Assembly: GCA_021030915.1 (NCBI GenBank)
Contig: JAGEMR010000042.1
Span: 62,001-126,000, forward strand
From: Astrothelium macrocarpum
Lineage: Eukaryota; Ascomycota; Dothideomycetes; Trypetheliales; Trypetheliaceae
DNA length: 64,000 bases
Reading direction: 5' to 3'
In this document: positions 1 through 11,002 of the stretch, one piece after another
How the letters are laid out: the number at the start of each line of letters is the position of its first letter
Numbering within the stretch: position 1 is the first letter of the stretch
Program-made: the position numbers and the translations under genes
The notes under the pieces: model-generated
What the model saw: only the letters and a program-made list of their open reading frames with translations
The model's database searches: none
Told to the model about the DNA's origin: nothing

Positions 1-772
1 CAGCATGGGAAGATGACCAAGAGGCGCCGTGTATATGGTGCAATTCGCTGCTTCAGCCATTAATCGCTGCCTTTCAGGCGGTATACATGCGTCGTTCTCG
101 CAAAGCAAATAAGCGCTTGGAATCTTCTCCCAAACGGCGTATGGAACGACTCTGTCCCAATCTTTGCTGGGCTGGTGCTGCATGATAGCCTTGTATTTGC
201 TAGCTACCGGTGCAGGCACATCTTGAAATAGCAATTCATCAGGGTTCTTGCAGAACATCCTGTCATCCTAAGCGTAAAGTTAGAAAGCTATCAAAGGCCG
301 CTCACATATTGTAGAACGAGTGAAAACCAGTCTTGTTCACTGTTGCTCAGATCGACAAATAGTGACTTACCTCGAAGTCCATGAATGGCAAAGGATGATG
401 ATGAAATCCAATGGGAAGCAGGCCTGCCGCAATGAAGAAAAATTTCTCAACTCCACCACCACTGGCAATTGTGTCCTTGCCACCAACCTCCAGACCTTCG
501 ACAGCAGCTGCGCCTAGGAAGCCACCCGCACTGTGGGCGACCATCACCACGCTTTTTCCAGCTTTCACCAGCGGCTCAACGACTTTGCGAATGCCATCGA
601 TGTCATCGTGCATATTGGGATTCCCCGGACTCGTCGTGCCTGTGGAGCGGAGCGGCGCTGGATGGACATCAGAAATAGGCGGTGAGGCTTTGGCCAAAAT
701 CTCACGCAACGGATCGTATACCGCTGGTCCTTCCCAAAGGCCGGGTACGAGAATGAGAGTTGGTGCGGCCAT
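1..772 (-). CDS. Alpha/beta hydrolase, 3' end cut by window edge
   Basis: Probable alpha/beta-hydrolase fold enzyme of the esterase type common in fungi; the substrate cannot be read. Exon 1 is 772-371 and starts with a strand of the fold (TLILVPGLW). The nucleophile elbow is AHSAGG, with Ser as probable nucleophile. A GTAAGT donor at 370 and a CTAAC branch with TTAG acceptor at 269-268 define an intron; exon 2 runs from 267 off the window. Exon 2 supplies the remaining triad candidates: Asp in ENDACIP and His in LGHLPML. The frame is open through both exons, with only the last part missing. Methylesterase or salicylate-hydrolase-like names are possible, but the family is too broad to choose. 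Confidence 0.85.
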
Positions 773-2763
773 TTGAAGAGTAGGATCGTGCTTTTAGACG
801 ATAGTAGCTGTAATGATTCAATGAATCTTCAAGCTTTGCCTTCTATCCTTCTTGTTGAGCAGCAACCTCATGTGAGTCCCTCGCCCACAAAGATTCCGTG
901 GACGAAAAGATGCTTAGTGAGGGTAGCAGAAAAGCGAGAGTATTGCTACTTGCACTTTCGGAAGGCATAGGCTTCAAGTATTGAGAGGTTTCTTAATCAT
1001 TGAGAACTATATGAGTCCAGCACGGGACATTTATGGAGGAATTAGGAAGGGTCTTCCACCCGGCATGTGGCTTGCCCTATTTAAGTCGTAATCAGCTTAG
1101 ACTGAAGTACAATGGCGAGTGCGCGCTGCGTGGAATATGCTATCGTCTAAGCTGATCAGCTCATTCTAAAAGTGAATAATGGGTTTTTATGGATCGAAAT
1201 ATTATGCTTTACTCTTAGAATGTGCAAGGCCAGAGCCAGATTCCGCTCTAGTTTTGATATTATAGTAATGGCCGCTCTCAGTCGCCGCAACTTTACAGTA
1301 CCGATCGAACTTTTAGTAGACTTAACCAATCTCAGGCCATTTCAAGGGACGCTTCTGATTGTGTACCCCGATACGATCCATTTTTAATATTTGATACCAT
1401 CTTTTTTAGTTCTCTATGAGCGTCGGCTAAAATCACGACAAATCTTGAATGTGAATATGTCATATATCTTGCACGAAAACTAAGCAAGCGCTTGACTGGA
1501 TCAGTGTTGCCCATACTGCAACCGATTTGCATCAACAGAATTTAATGCTTTTTCTTATCCGCGATCAGTTGGAACGAGAGAATTGACTCCTGCTGGATAT
1601 TAAACGACCGATGACGCCGCAAGCCGAACAATACCTAAGGCTGTTCACTAAATGTATTTGAAGTGCTTTTGAACTCCCATAGCTTGCATGGAGGTATATG
1701 CGTGTGCCTAAATAGAGTTGAAGAGGAACCATTGCGAATGGCAACAGAGATGAAGAAAGAGCGATTGGGTTGGCGTCCAGACAAGCTACGTCGGAGACAA
1801 GATAGACACGAAGGCATCAACCAGACCCGAATCAACGAGACCAAAACGAAGACGATTACGCTAGGGGTTGCCAGCTGCTTGTAGGCTGCTAAAGGGGGGT
1901 TAAGGTCTTGTAGTTGGAGCCAACAGCAGTGCTTGATCGTTGAACGAGGTTAGTCAACACGCTTAAAAGTACGGAAAGAGACTCGTTTCCAAAATCAAGG
2001 AGCATCGTTGGTTTTGGCTCAGCTCTCCTAATTCCTTTTCCATTCGCTGTGTTGCCCCTTTGAAGAAGGAACCAGGTCTGGAAGGTCGGATGCTCCTCTT
2101 GAGATGGGTCTCACGTCGCCTACAGATCTACCGCAGCCTCAGTGAAGGCTCTGAGCGGATGACTTCGAGATGAAGTTAGATCTGTGAAGGTCGCTGGTAG
2201 GTTTTATTGACGCCACGCAATCTAGAATCGAGGCATTAAGCTGTGAAAGATCTGCCAGTCCGTGCTTACCGGAACGCGGCTCGTTTCGTCCGCTTTGGGA
2301 CAGTTGAGATCCTATTTTAAGGACGAGACCGCAGATTGCAGGGATTGCGCTCGCATGGCGTCACTAGATTTCTTGGTAGACTCAGGCTGGATTTCCTGTT
2401 CCTATCAAGCTGACCGTACTAAATGAGGGCACGGGAACTTTTCTCGCACACGTTGATTGGAATCTTCTTCCTTCCTCTCCTTTGATAAGAAAACACCACT
2501 GCAGCCATAGCGAGAAGCTGTGTACACTCGTTTGGTAATCTTCGCGATTTTTGTTTCCCCGCAGCTATCGTTATCAAAACAAGATTTGCCAGACAATATC
2601 CTTGTGGACGGAAATTGACATGACGTTTTGATCTGTTAAATTATTCTTAATTCTTACCCTCACTGCTGTCTCCAACCATTTAATAGGACGTTTCGACCGC
2701 TGTCCGTTACCAGTGCCCTCGGGAACGCGTTTGGCCCCTACTCATCCTCTCTCGTCGCGCATT
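773..2763. other. Intergenic, no gene recognised
   Basis: About 2 kb between the hydrolase start and the GH128 start. Only short unconvincing frames occur on either strand, with no recognisable domain. It should hold the promoters of both flanking genes. No repeat was seen. Confidence 0.5.
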
Positions 2764-3734
2764 ATGGTAGCGATCTCAATATTCGCCCTCCTAGCAGTCG
2801 CGCGAATTGTTCATGGCGACACATCCTCGAAGCGTGGACTGATTTACATTACTGAAAACAACACTCCAAGCGACAATGGCATCTGGGACTCATCAAGCTC
2901 AGATCTCACATGGTACTACAACTACGGTCCCTCCCCGTCATCTGTCTACGATAACACAAAGCTCCAATTCGTGCCCCAATTATGGGGCAACGAGAGCGAT
3001 AATTCTTTCCTCGACACTGTCTCAGGCCTGATTGAAGGCGGCACGAACATCACCTACGTCCTTGGTTTTAATGAGCCAGATTCAGCAACCAACGGTGGCT
3101 CAGGTGTCGCAGCTGCAGATGCTGCTGCTACATGGATTCGACTACTTGAACCCTTGCGTGAAAAATACCACGTCAAACTTGGCGCTCCTGCGGTAACGGG
3201 AGCCGAGTCTGGCTTTACCTGGCTCCAAGACTTCTTCACAGCGTGCAATGGTGGATGTCATCCTACTTTCATCCCCATTCACTTTTATGGGGATTTTGAA
3301 GGCTTTGCAAGCCATGTCGGGCAAGTGAACGCCACATATATGAACATGTCGATGTGGGTGACTGAATTTGCGTACCCGGACGCCAATTTGAGTGATGCGC
3401 AGAGCTTCTTCAATATGAGTACACAATTTTTGGACAGGCTATCGTAAGTGCATCCGAGTTCTTCGTATGCAGTGAGTTTAACTTCATGAGAACCTGGCTG
3501 ATGTATTGCTTTAGATATGTTGAACGTTACTCATATTTCGGATCTTTCCGTAGCTCTGTGTCGAATGTTGGTCCTGATGCAGCAATGCTTAATCAGAATG
3601 GCCAGCTCACCGATATTGGCAGTTGGTATCTGGGTGGTAGCGCTACCGGAGTCGTTCCCAAGGGCGCAGGAAATAATGTTCAATCTAATATGGTATTTGT
3701 GTGGACGCTGTTTGCCATCCTGGCTCTGTTTTGA
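2764..3734 (+). CDS. GH128 (Asl1-like) glycosyl hydrolase, secreted and probably GPI-anchored
   Basis: Probable endo-beta-1,3-glucanase of glycoside hydrolase family 128, acting on the cell wall or external glucan. Exon 1 is 2764-3443 and exon 2 is 3515-3734 (GTAAGTG donor, TTTAG acceptor), giving 299 residues. The start is the first in-frame ATG; the residues after it form a signal peptide (MVAISIFALLAVARIVHG). The catalytic pair fits the family: Glu in GFNEPD and Glu in WVTEFAYP. The C terminus ends in a small-residue stretch followed by a hydrophobic tail (FVWTLFAILALF), as in GPI-anchor signals. N-glycosylation sequons are frequent. Activity is inferred from the family. Confidence 0.9.
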
Positions 3735-4664
3735 AATGTGTTATGAGCTTTGCATTTAGAAAAGCGTTGAAACAGGTCGCGTAATGTTTGGAGCATATGG
3801 CAGGGCAGCATCCATAGAAGCATCGCAAGGAGTACGGATTGTTCGACATTGGACAGATAGCATCATGTGGTGTTAATTAGTTAGCTTCAGGAGATTTCCT
3901 CGTCATTCACATTGTGTGATTGCTCTTTTCTTCAGTTGCATTCGTCCTTGCCGAAAGACAATTTGAAGAGAGACTACTGTTCTCAGGCCTCGTGTCACAT
4001 ATCCTACACGTTGTGGGCATCAAAGCCAATATTTCTTCGTTTAGCGCTTGCGTTTCTTGAACATTTAGTAGCCAGAACGGGCTGGACGCATGTTGGTTAC
4101 GAATGTCAAAGAAGATAAGGTATTCTTGTCAGTTTCACCAATGAAATCATCGTCAGCGGCCGATTTTCCAAAACGCGAAACAATCTAGTATTGACATCTT
4201 TGAGTGAGTTGCTTCGAGTTTCCATCTCTGTGAGGTGATCACTTTGCGTCGATCGCTTCGAGTTACATGGGACTAAATTGGTCTTGTGTCCTTTTGAGCT
4301 CAGTCACTTTTTCGACGCGCGAAAAATACTTGCAGGGAGGCTTTCTTTGACAACTAAATTCTTGCTCCTCGAGAATATGCATTGGCAAACGTTTCGAACA
4401 TCAAGCGTCTTCGACCGAGCCGTCTCTTCGGACATATCGGACTCGGCGTTATCACATCAGATCGTGGGGCTTGCACGTGATCTTGCCACCATGACCAGAA
4501 ACGGGTCGCACTTGCCGTCATCGGGTTATTAAGTAAAGCTTCCAGACCCAGATTCCTCAAACAAGAGCAAATCCTCCTAAGACTTCTACCCCATCATCAC
4601 TATTAGTTGAAAGAAGGTCCTACATATCCTCGAGCTTATTGCGGCAATTCACAATTGATTCAAA
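3735..4664. other. Intergenic: GH128 3' region and ISU1 upstream region
   Basis: About 930 bp without a credible gene. Two short open frames on the plus strand (from 3912 and 4278) show no domain and no splice logic. Presumably holds the GH128 terminator and the ISU1 promoter; no specific motif is claimed. Confidence 0.5.
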
Positions 4665-5430
4665 ATGATGCGAAGGGTACTTACTGCGGCACCAGCGAAG
4701 GCGAGCGGGTACATCTCATCTACTTCCAGACCTATCATAGCTACATCATCAAGAGTAGCACGACCTGTCGTCGGTTTCAGCCGGAGAGGATACCATGAGA
4801 AAGATAAGTCTTTTTGGAGTAGTTATTCCCGGGTCTGAATTGGACGAAGAGTGCCGAACCAAGCAGTTCTCGGTAGCATTGCCATCAGTTAGAGCCAAGC
4901 TAACATTCCGAGCACTGTTAGATCATTACAACAATCCTCGAAATGTCGGAAGCATGGGCAAGAACGAAGCCGATGTGGGCACAGGATTAGTCGGCGCACC
5001 AGCCTGCGGTGATGTTATGAAGCTTCAAATCCGGGTCAACCCAGACGACAATACCATCAGCGACGTCAAATTCAAAACTTTCGGCTGCGGTTCTGCAATA
5101 GCAAGCTCGAGCTACCTGACGGAATTAGTGCGAGGAATGACACTAGAGCAAGCAGGCAAAATCCGTAATACAGAGATTGCAAAGGAACTTTGCCTGCCAC
5201 CTGTCAAGCGTAAGCCCAAACTCTAAAAATATCGAGAATCTCATTGTCTAATAGCTTTGGCAGTACATTGCTCTATGCTTGCCGAAGATGCTATCAAGTC
5301 CGCCATTTCCAACTATTACACGAAGAATCCCAAGGCAAGGGCGACGGATTTGGGAGGCACAGGAGCCCCTATGCCCAAGGTGGAGGTGGAGACAGTGACA
5401 ACAAGCAGCCCGGCTTCAGCACCGGCTTAA
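4665..5430 (+). CDS. ISU1: Mitochondrial iron-sulfur cluster assembly scaffold ISU1
   Basis: IscU-family scaffold on which [2Fe-2S] clusters are built in the mitochondrial matrix. Exons are 4665-4803, 4916-5209 and 5264-5430, giving 199 residues. The first about 40 residues are rich in Arg, Ser and Ala with no acidic residues, as in mitochondrial presequences. The three cluster cysteines are present in GAPACGDVM, FGCGSA and LHCSM, and LPPVK is the Hsp70-binding motif. Intron 2 is an ordinary GTAAGC...CAG intron. Intron 1 has no usable GT donor: AT...AC boundaries (4804-4915) give the conserved HEKVLDHYNNPRNVG exactly. There are two adjacent ATGs (4665, 4668). Family assignment is secure; the exon 1-2 junction rests on conservation. 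Confidence 0.95.
4804..4915 (+). other. ISU1: Probable AT-AC intron in ISU1
   Basis: The exon before it ends CAT GAG AAA G and the next bases are ATAAGT. The 3' side has a CTAAC branch site at 4900-4904 and reads GAGCAC before TGTTAGATCAT. Ending the intron at the AC gives Val-Leu-Asp-His-Tyr, the invariant IscU sequence. The two AG acceptors nearby either delete Val-Leu or give Ala-Leu-Leu. The ATAAGT/CTAAC signals resemble the U2-type AT-AC class rather than U12-type ATATCC introns. The length of 112 nt is the one needed for frame. Confidence 0.75.
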
Positions 5431-7140
5431 AAGTTTTGCGGCTGGATTGGGAGGCCGGGCGCTTTGAAAAGCTTAGCCCTTGTTCTCAACTTTCATCTGC
5501 CTGGCGTCGGACTTTCTTCGTGTAGCATTTCATAGGGCCGGACGAGAAGTGACTACTGAGACAAAGACAGCAAATCTCAAAGAATGATACCAATTTAGTC
5601 ACTACTCTATAAAGTTCAGAGTCAGTATTGCAATACCCAGACACTGCTTGAAGGCACGGTGACAGGGAATGACGGTGTTTGGTCCTTATTGAACTGCGTG
5701 AGCACGACTGCGTTCAAGTTGTATCCGATGAAGCATCTCTCTCATTATCTGATGGGTCATAGCAAGCCACGTACAATCGCCTTACGTCATGAGGGAGAAT
5801 ATTCAGTGTCCTGGCCAGCCCCGGTATAGCACGTAGCATACCGAGAAGATGGTAACTCTCATACACGGAGGCTCTCGGCAGATCGAATGCCGACGTGGTA
5901 AACTTGTCTTTAAGCTGGAACGTTTCCTGCTGCTGTAAAAACAAACTGTAAATATGTGTCTATATACGAGATGCGAGATGGATTGATGGGATTCTATGTG
6001 TTGGCCGAGAGCGTGTGGCGGGTCAAGAGGCGCAGTTGTGCCTTTAGAAAGTATTCTGTAACCGGCAATGGACCCTGTGCCCATATGCCATAATATTATG
6101 CACTATCAGGGACAAGATTTTAGTGGACCACAATAAGGCTTGCTAAAAATACATATCAAAAAGCTAACAGGAATACAAGACGATGGTCGCATCTTGTACG
6201 GCAAAGGATGCACCCAAACAACATAGCCGCAGCATCAGAGCTTACCAAGAATGCACGTAAAGGTGACACGAGGTGATGGTGTTGAGAAGGCGGTCTGAAG
6301 GAGGTCGTGATACGGTCGCAATGTGGCTGAGCAGCGCGTTCTTCTAGAAGAGGCGTTGGCTACCCACCATGCACGCCACGAGAACAGTCTCCATGCCAGA
6401 CAATTCTCGTTTAGGTGTGCTAATTCGGTCGAGATACACTCGTGACAGATATCAGACTGCTGTAGATATTATCGACTCAAGAGCCCGAGTGACTTGGCAC
6501 TGCATTTTTCCGGATCACCTTGCCCTCGATCGAAGCCTTCTCACAGGACTGTTTGTCGCAATCTCAATCGCTGGACAATAACGTCTGGACCCTGCAAGCT
6601 GTCCGTGCGATTGACTCTGTACCACATTTGATTGGGTGGACCCCGGCGATTGCAGCGACACCCAGTAGTGAAACCCACCAGGGTTTAGGCTTGCTTCGTC
6701 CCTATCCCGACTCTCCCTTCACAATCTTCCTCTGGCACCCGCGCGCTCTCTTTCCTTTGCCTGACTGGACTTTCTTCCTTGACTCTCTCTTGACCCATCT
6801 TAACACTCGTTGTATAGTGCCACTCGTTCCCGGTGACAACCCGGCTCCCCTTTGTTGCTCCTTCCCACATTCACTACTCTCTTGATTCTTCACCTCCTTA
6901 CTTTTCCTGGTGACGAAACAACAGGACCACTTTCAAACCGTCCATACGCATCTGAAGCACTAATACCATACCCGACCTCAAGACCTGCACTCTTCGGCTA
7001 TTCATCACACGAGTTACGACATCGACTGTAATATCTCTTCTATAACGTCACAAGAGTCCTCCAGACTATCGAGGAACATAATCTTCTCGCATCTACCCGC
7101 TCGGTGTCCTACCGAGGCCGGCTTTACGGCTGTCTGCATC
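5431..7140. other. Intergenic: upstream region of the FLC-like gene
   Basis: About 1.7 kb without a recognisable gene. The part from about 6690 to 7140 becomes pyrimidine-rich and probably contains the 5' UTR and promoter of the next gene. Short frames on both strands have no domain similarity that I recognise. Confidence 0.5.
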
Positions 7141-9466
7141 ATGCGGACAATGTCACGTAGTTCACGCTTTCTTTCCTCCCTTTTATTACTGGGTGCTCTT
7201 CCTTCGGCCGTACTGGGCGATAGCACCCAAATTCTCTCCACATCTGGTTTCGTCAACTGCATAAACAATGGCTCGATCAATGTCACACAGATGAACGTGG
7301 TGTACAACCATGCGACAAACGCGATCAACTTCGACGTCGCCGGCACAAGTGCGTCGGAACAAAATGTGACCGCAGCCTTAACATTTACTGCATATGGCAA
7401 ACAAGTCTACTCAAAAGACTTTGATCCTTGCAACCCTCCTATTGCTCAACTATGTCCCGGTATGCTCACTGCTTGTTTTTCTAAGTGGCTTTAGCTAAAT
7501 TACCTCTTCAGTACCCGCCGGCTCATTTGCTGCCTCGGGCAACCAAACTATACCCAGCCAGTTTGCGAGCCAAATACCTGCAATCGCTTTCAACATTCCC
7601 GATCTTGATGGTGTTGGCAAGATTGAGCTCAAGTCACAAGATGGACAGGATTTGGCATGTGTGCAATCGAATCTTGGCAACGGCAAGACGATGCAGACTG
7701 TTGCCGTGCCCATCATTGCCGCTGGCATTGCAGGTGCTGCACTTGTCGTCTCTGCACTTTCGGCCTTGGCAAGTGGTGGACAACCAGGCGCCTCAACTCC
7801 CAGTCCAACCTTTGGCGAGGTCATGGGCTGGTTCCAATCCATGGCAATGAATGGCATGCTCAGTGTTCAATATCCCTCGGTTTATCAAAGCTTCAGCACC
7901 AACTTTGGATTTAGCACGGGCTTGATTCCTTGGGCATCAATGCAGACTTCTATTGACAACTTTCGCAAAGCAACTGGTGGTAACTTGACGGACGCCAACT
8001 ACCAATTCCTTGTCAACAATGCAACTTTGGTTGAAACTGACGGCCAGTCCACAAATATTAGCAAGCGTGCTCTCGACTCTTTTGAGAAGGCTATCTTGTA
8101 TGTTCGCGATGGTATTAGCACTAATGTCAATGGCTCCTCGGAGAATGTTGGTGATGGATCCAGCAATACTACTGCTGGGGGCAACACCAAACAAGTTGAA
8201 CTGGTTCACGGCATTCAGGGTTATGTTGAAGAACTCAGTATTCCCCAAGCAAATACTTTTATGACTGTCCTCCTCATCTTTGCCATTGTTATCGCGGCCA
8301 TCACAGTGGGAATTCTCCTCTTCAAAGTCATATTGGAAGCCTGGGCATTGTTTGGTTCTTTTCCCAAGAAACTCCAGAACTTCCGTAAGCGATATTGGTG
8401 GTTGCTCGCCAAGACGATCACCAATTTAATTCTCATTCTCTACGGCACCTGGACTCTCTACTGCGTATATCAATTCAGAAATGGCGACTCTTGGGCTGCC
8501 AAGGTACTTGCAGGTGTTACACTTGGTGCATTTACCGCTGTTCTTGCTTTCTTCACATGGAAGATTTGGAGCCTGGCCAATAAATACAAGAACGCTGAGG
8601 GCGACACCTCGGGACTTTATGAGGACAAGGAAATTTGGCGCAAATACAGCTTGTTCTACGAGAACTACCGACGTGGATACTGGTGGCTTTTTGTACCTGC
8701 CATTGTCTACATGTTTGCTCGTGGAGTTGTTATTGCTGGAGCAGACGGACACGGTCTTGTACAATCGGCTGGACAACTTATCATTGAGAGTCTGATGCTT
8801 ATCTTACTTTTATTTGCTCGACCATACACTCTCAAGAGCGGCAACTGGATCAACATCATGGTCCAAGTTGTGCGAATTTTGTCCGTTGTGTGCATCTTGG
8901 TGTTTGTTGAAGAACTTGGGATCGCACAGACCACGAAGGCTATTACTGGTGTCATTCTGATAGTTGTTCAATCTGTTCTGACTGGACTATTGGCAATCTT
9001 GATTGCAGTCAATGCAATTGTGACCTGTTGCAAGGAAAACCCCCATCGCAAGAAGCGAAAGGAAGCTGGTAAGTCGTCAACCATACCCCACCACCTTCCT
9101 GACAGTACACTTACACAGCGTCTAGAAAAACTTCATCGTGACCTTGACACTCTCACCCCTCTTGACGCCCGTAACTCTCTCCTCATGGACCCCACTGAAG
9201 CCAAAAAATTCATGCCTGCCCCCTCAACCACCAAGTCCCCTCTCGTCTCTCCACATCCCATGGCTGGAGCTACACCATCTAACTTCTCCAAGAAGGGCGG
9301 CTATGGCCCCGTTGCGCAAGATCAGCACGGCCTTATGTCTGATGCCGCAAGCATGGGTGGTCATGAACGCAGCGTTAGCCCGGCGCCTTGGGACGACGAG
9401 GCACTGCGCGAGCCAAGACTGCCAGACCTCGATCAAGATACTAGTTATCAACGAGGAAGGTGGTGA
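7141..9466 (+). CDS. FLC/TRP-like membrane protein (ML-like domain plus TRP domain)
   Basis: Member of the fungal FLC family (yeast Flc1-3, S. pombe Pkd2), integral membrane proteins linked to ER FAD transport and Ca2+ flux. Exons are 7141-7459, 7512-9068 and 9126-9466, giving 738 residues. It has a signal peptide (LSSLLLLGALPSAVLG), a lumenal ML-like domain to about residue 165, and about nine hydrophobic segments of the TRP domain starting at VPIIAAGIAGAALVVSALSA. The tail is hydrophilic and contains the LTPLDARNSLLMDP motif seen in fungal relatives. Intron 2 (57 nt, GTAAGT...CTGAC...TCTAG) has no in-frame stop, so it can also be read through. Transport specificity is unknown. Confidence 0.88.
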
Positions 9467-10026
9467 CAAAAAATTGTCAAAAGAGTCAGGGTGAGCCCTG
9501 CGCTGGTTCGGCGGGGACACGTGCTATAACGTGAAGATTATTTGGGCGATTCTAATACAGCTGTATTATGCTGCCTGTGATTGCTGTCCTTTGAGCCTGG
9601 GTGGCGTTTTCTCTATACATCCATCTGTGTCTGTGCTAACCTTGTTTACGAAGCCTCTGATCGGCTCTGCATCTGCGATTTTTTATACACCTTTTTTCTT
9701 ACCTTGGCTGTTCATTTGATCTATCCTAGACCTTTGCAACAGTGGAAGATTGGCATAATTTCGGTAGGAGGATGATGGCTGGATGAAAGAGTGCGAGACA
9801 TGTATGTATGTAGTATGTAGCATGTAGCAAGCTGTCTAGAGAAGAGAGAGATATGTATACATCTTGACTACAACCTCTGTTCGTTTGAAGTTTTTGCACA
9901 GTTGAAATTGCGCCCATCTCCTTCCGGTGCGTTCCCATTTAATAGATGTATGCCTCTCCATCCATTCCCGCCATCAATTCCTCCGTATGCCTCTATCCTA
10001 CCTGACCTCCCTTATCAGCTCCCACT
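9467..10026. other. Intergenic between converging genes, with a TATG-type short repeat
   Basis: The 3' regions of the FLC-like gene (+) and the small mitochondrial-type gene (-) meet here. A degenerate TGTATGTATGTAG microsatellite lies at about 9801-9828. Nothing else stands out. Confidence 0.55.
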
Positions 10027-10326
10027 TTACTGACCTCCGATGCCCCCCTTCCTCGCCTCCCATGACTGCTTTTGATGTTGCTGATGTTGCTCCTGGTGGC
10101 CTCCCTGCGCAGAGCGTATTGCTGCCTCGACATCCTCATTTCCATATGCCTCACTTGTCGTGCCGGTTTTGCCATATCCTTCTTTGGCAGTCTCTTTGGA
10201 CTTTGCGGTGCCGGACTCGTGGGCAGGTTTGGAGGCTGGGCTGGGATCGAGGTGGAGGGCGCGGAACGAGGGAAGAGTAGTGATTGGCTGGAGGGTGCGA
10301 GGCGTGCGGAGGAGGAGTCGAGACAT
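10027..10326 (-). CDS. Small hypothetical protein with mitochondrial-type N terminus
   Basis: A 99-residue single-exon frame starting at the ATG at 10326. The N terminus (MSRLLLRTPRTLQPITT) is rich in Arg, Leu, Ser and Thr with no acidic residues, as in mitochondrial presequences. The rest is hydrophilic, with GYGKTGTTSEAYGNEDVEAA in the middle and a Gln/His-rich end (HQEQHQQHQKQ). The frame stays open for 86 codons upstream of this ATG, but that stretch reads like 5' UTR, so the inner ATG is preferred. It is divergent from MSH2 over about 680 bp. I do not recognise a family; it may be a lineage-specific protein or a chance frame. Confidence 0.55.
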   Translation of the reverse strand: MSRLLLRTPRTLQPITTLPSFRALHLDPSPASKPAHESGTAKSKETAKEGYGKTGTTSEAYGNEDVEAAIRSAQGGHQEQHQQHQKQSWEARKGGIGGQ

Positions 10327-11002
10327 TTTGTGGTGGAAATTGAGGTTAATTAGAGAGGCGGTGGACGATATTGGGAATTGGAAAGAGGGTGGGTCTGTGG
10401 TGGGAATGAAAGGTGAAGTTCCGGATGCAGAAGTTCTCGAAAAGATGATGAGAATCAGTTGGCAAGATTTGAGGACATTGTAAGCAATGACCCAACGGAT
10501 AAGCTCTTCTATAAAACAGTTGTATAGCAGATACGGGTGAATTAGGAAGTTACCTAACGGTGAGAGTGTGGGGAACCTGGACAATGGAGGTTCAATCTTC
10601 TCGTCTCGTTGGATAGAACGAAAACGGACATGCAGCTTATCTTCCTAGGCTGGGTCCCTAAAGGCGATCACACCATCTAATGTGCGATGATTTCATTGTT
10701 CTTCTACCGCTGTGGTCTTGCAGATGAGACCGAAAGATCCCGAGTCGGTCCGTGCGCTGCAACCCTCTACGCGTGGCGCGAAAAGTCGCGTCCTCCGTGA
10801 ACATTACATCGTCAATACAACAACAATCTTCGTACTCCCAGTGTTACATGGCGTTCATCGGCGAAGTGTCACACTAGCGGGTTTCCGTCAATTGGCTTTG
10901 TTCTTTGTTAGATTGTATCCTGTCTTTAATTGCGAATAATCGTGCTGCTTGTTGTACCTATAGAATTGACTGGTCCTGACCTCTGCTTTATTCAAAGACA
11001 TT
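10327..11002. promoter_or_regulatory. Shared upstream region of the small gene (-) and MSH2 (+)
   Basis: About 680 bp between divergently oriented start codons. It contains an ACGCG element (about 10769-10773, in CTACGCGTGGCGCG), which overlaps the MCB-type ACGCGT typical of replication and repair gene promoters. That role is inferred. Confidence 0.4.

Noticed and set aside
4795..5226. A continuous frame starting at the ATG at 4795 as the ISU1 N terminus
   Set aside because: It lacks a presequence and reads intron sequence; the spliced form from 4665 gives both presequence and the conserved HEKVLDHY block.
5244..5525. Separate small gene on the plus strand after ISU1 exon 2
   Set aside because: It overlaps ISU1 exon 3 in another frame and has no domain.
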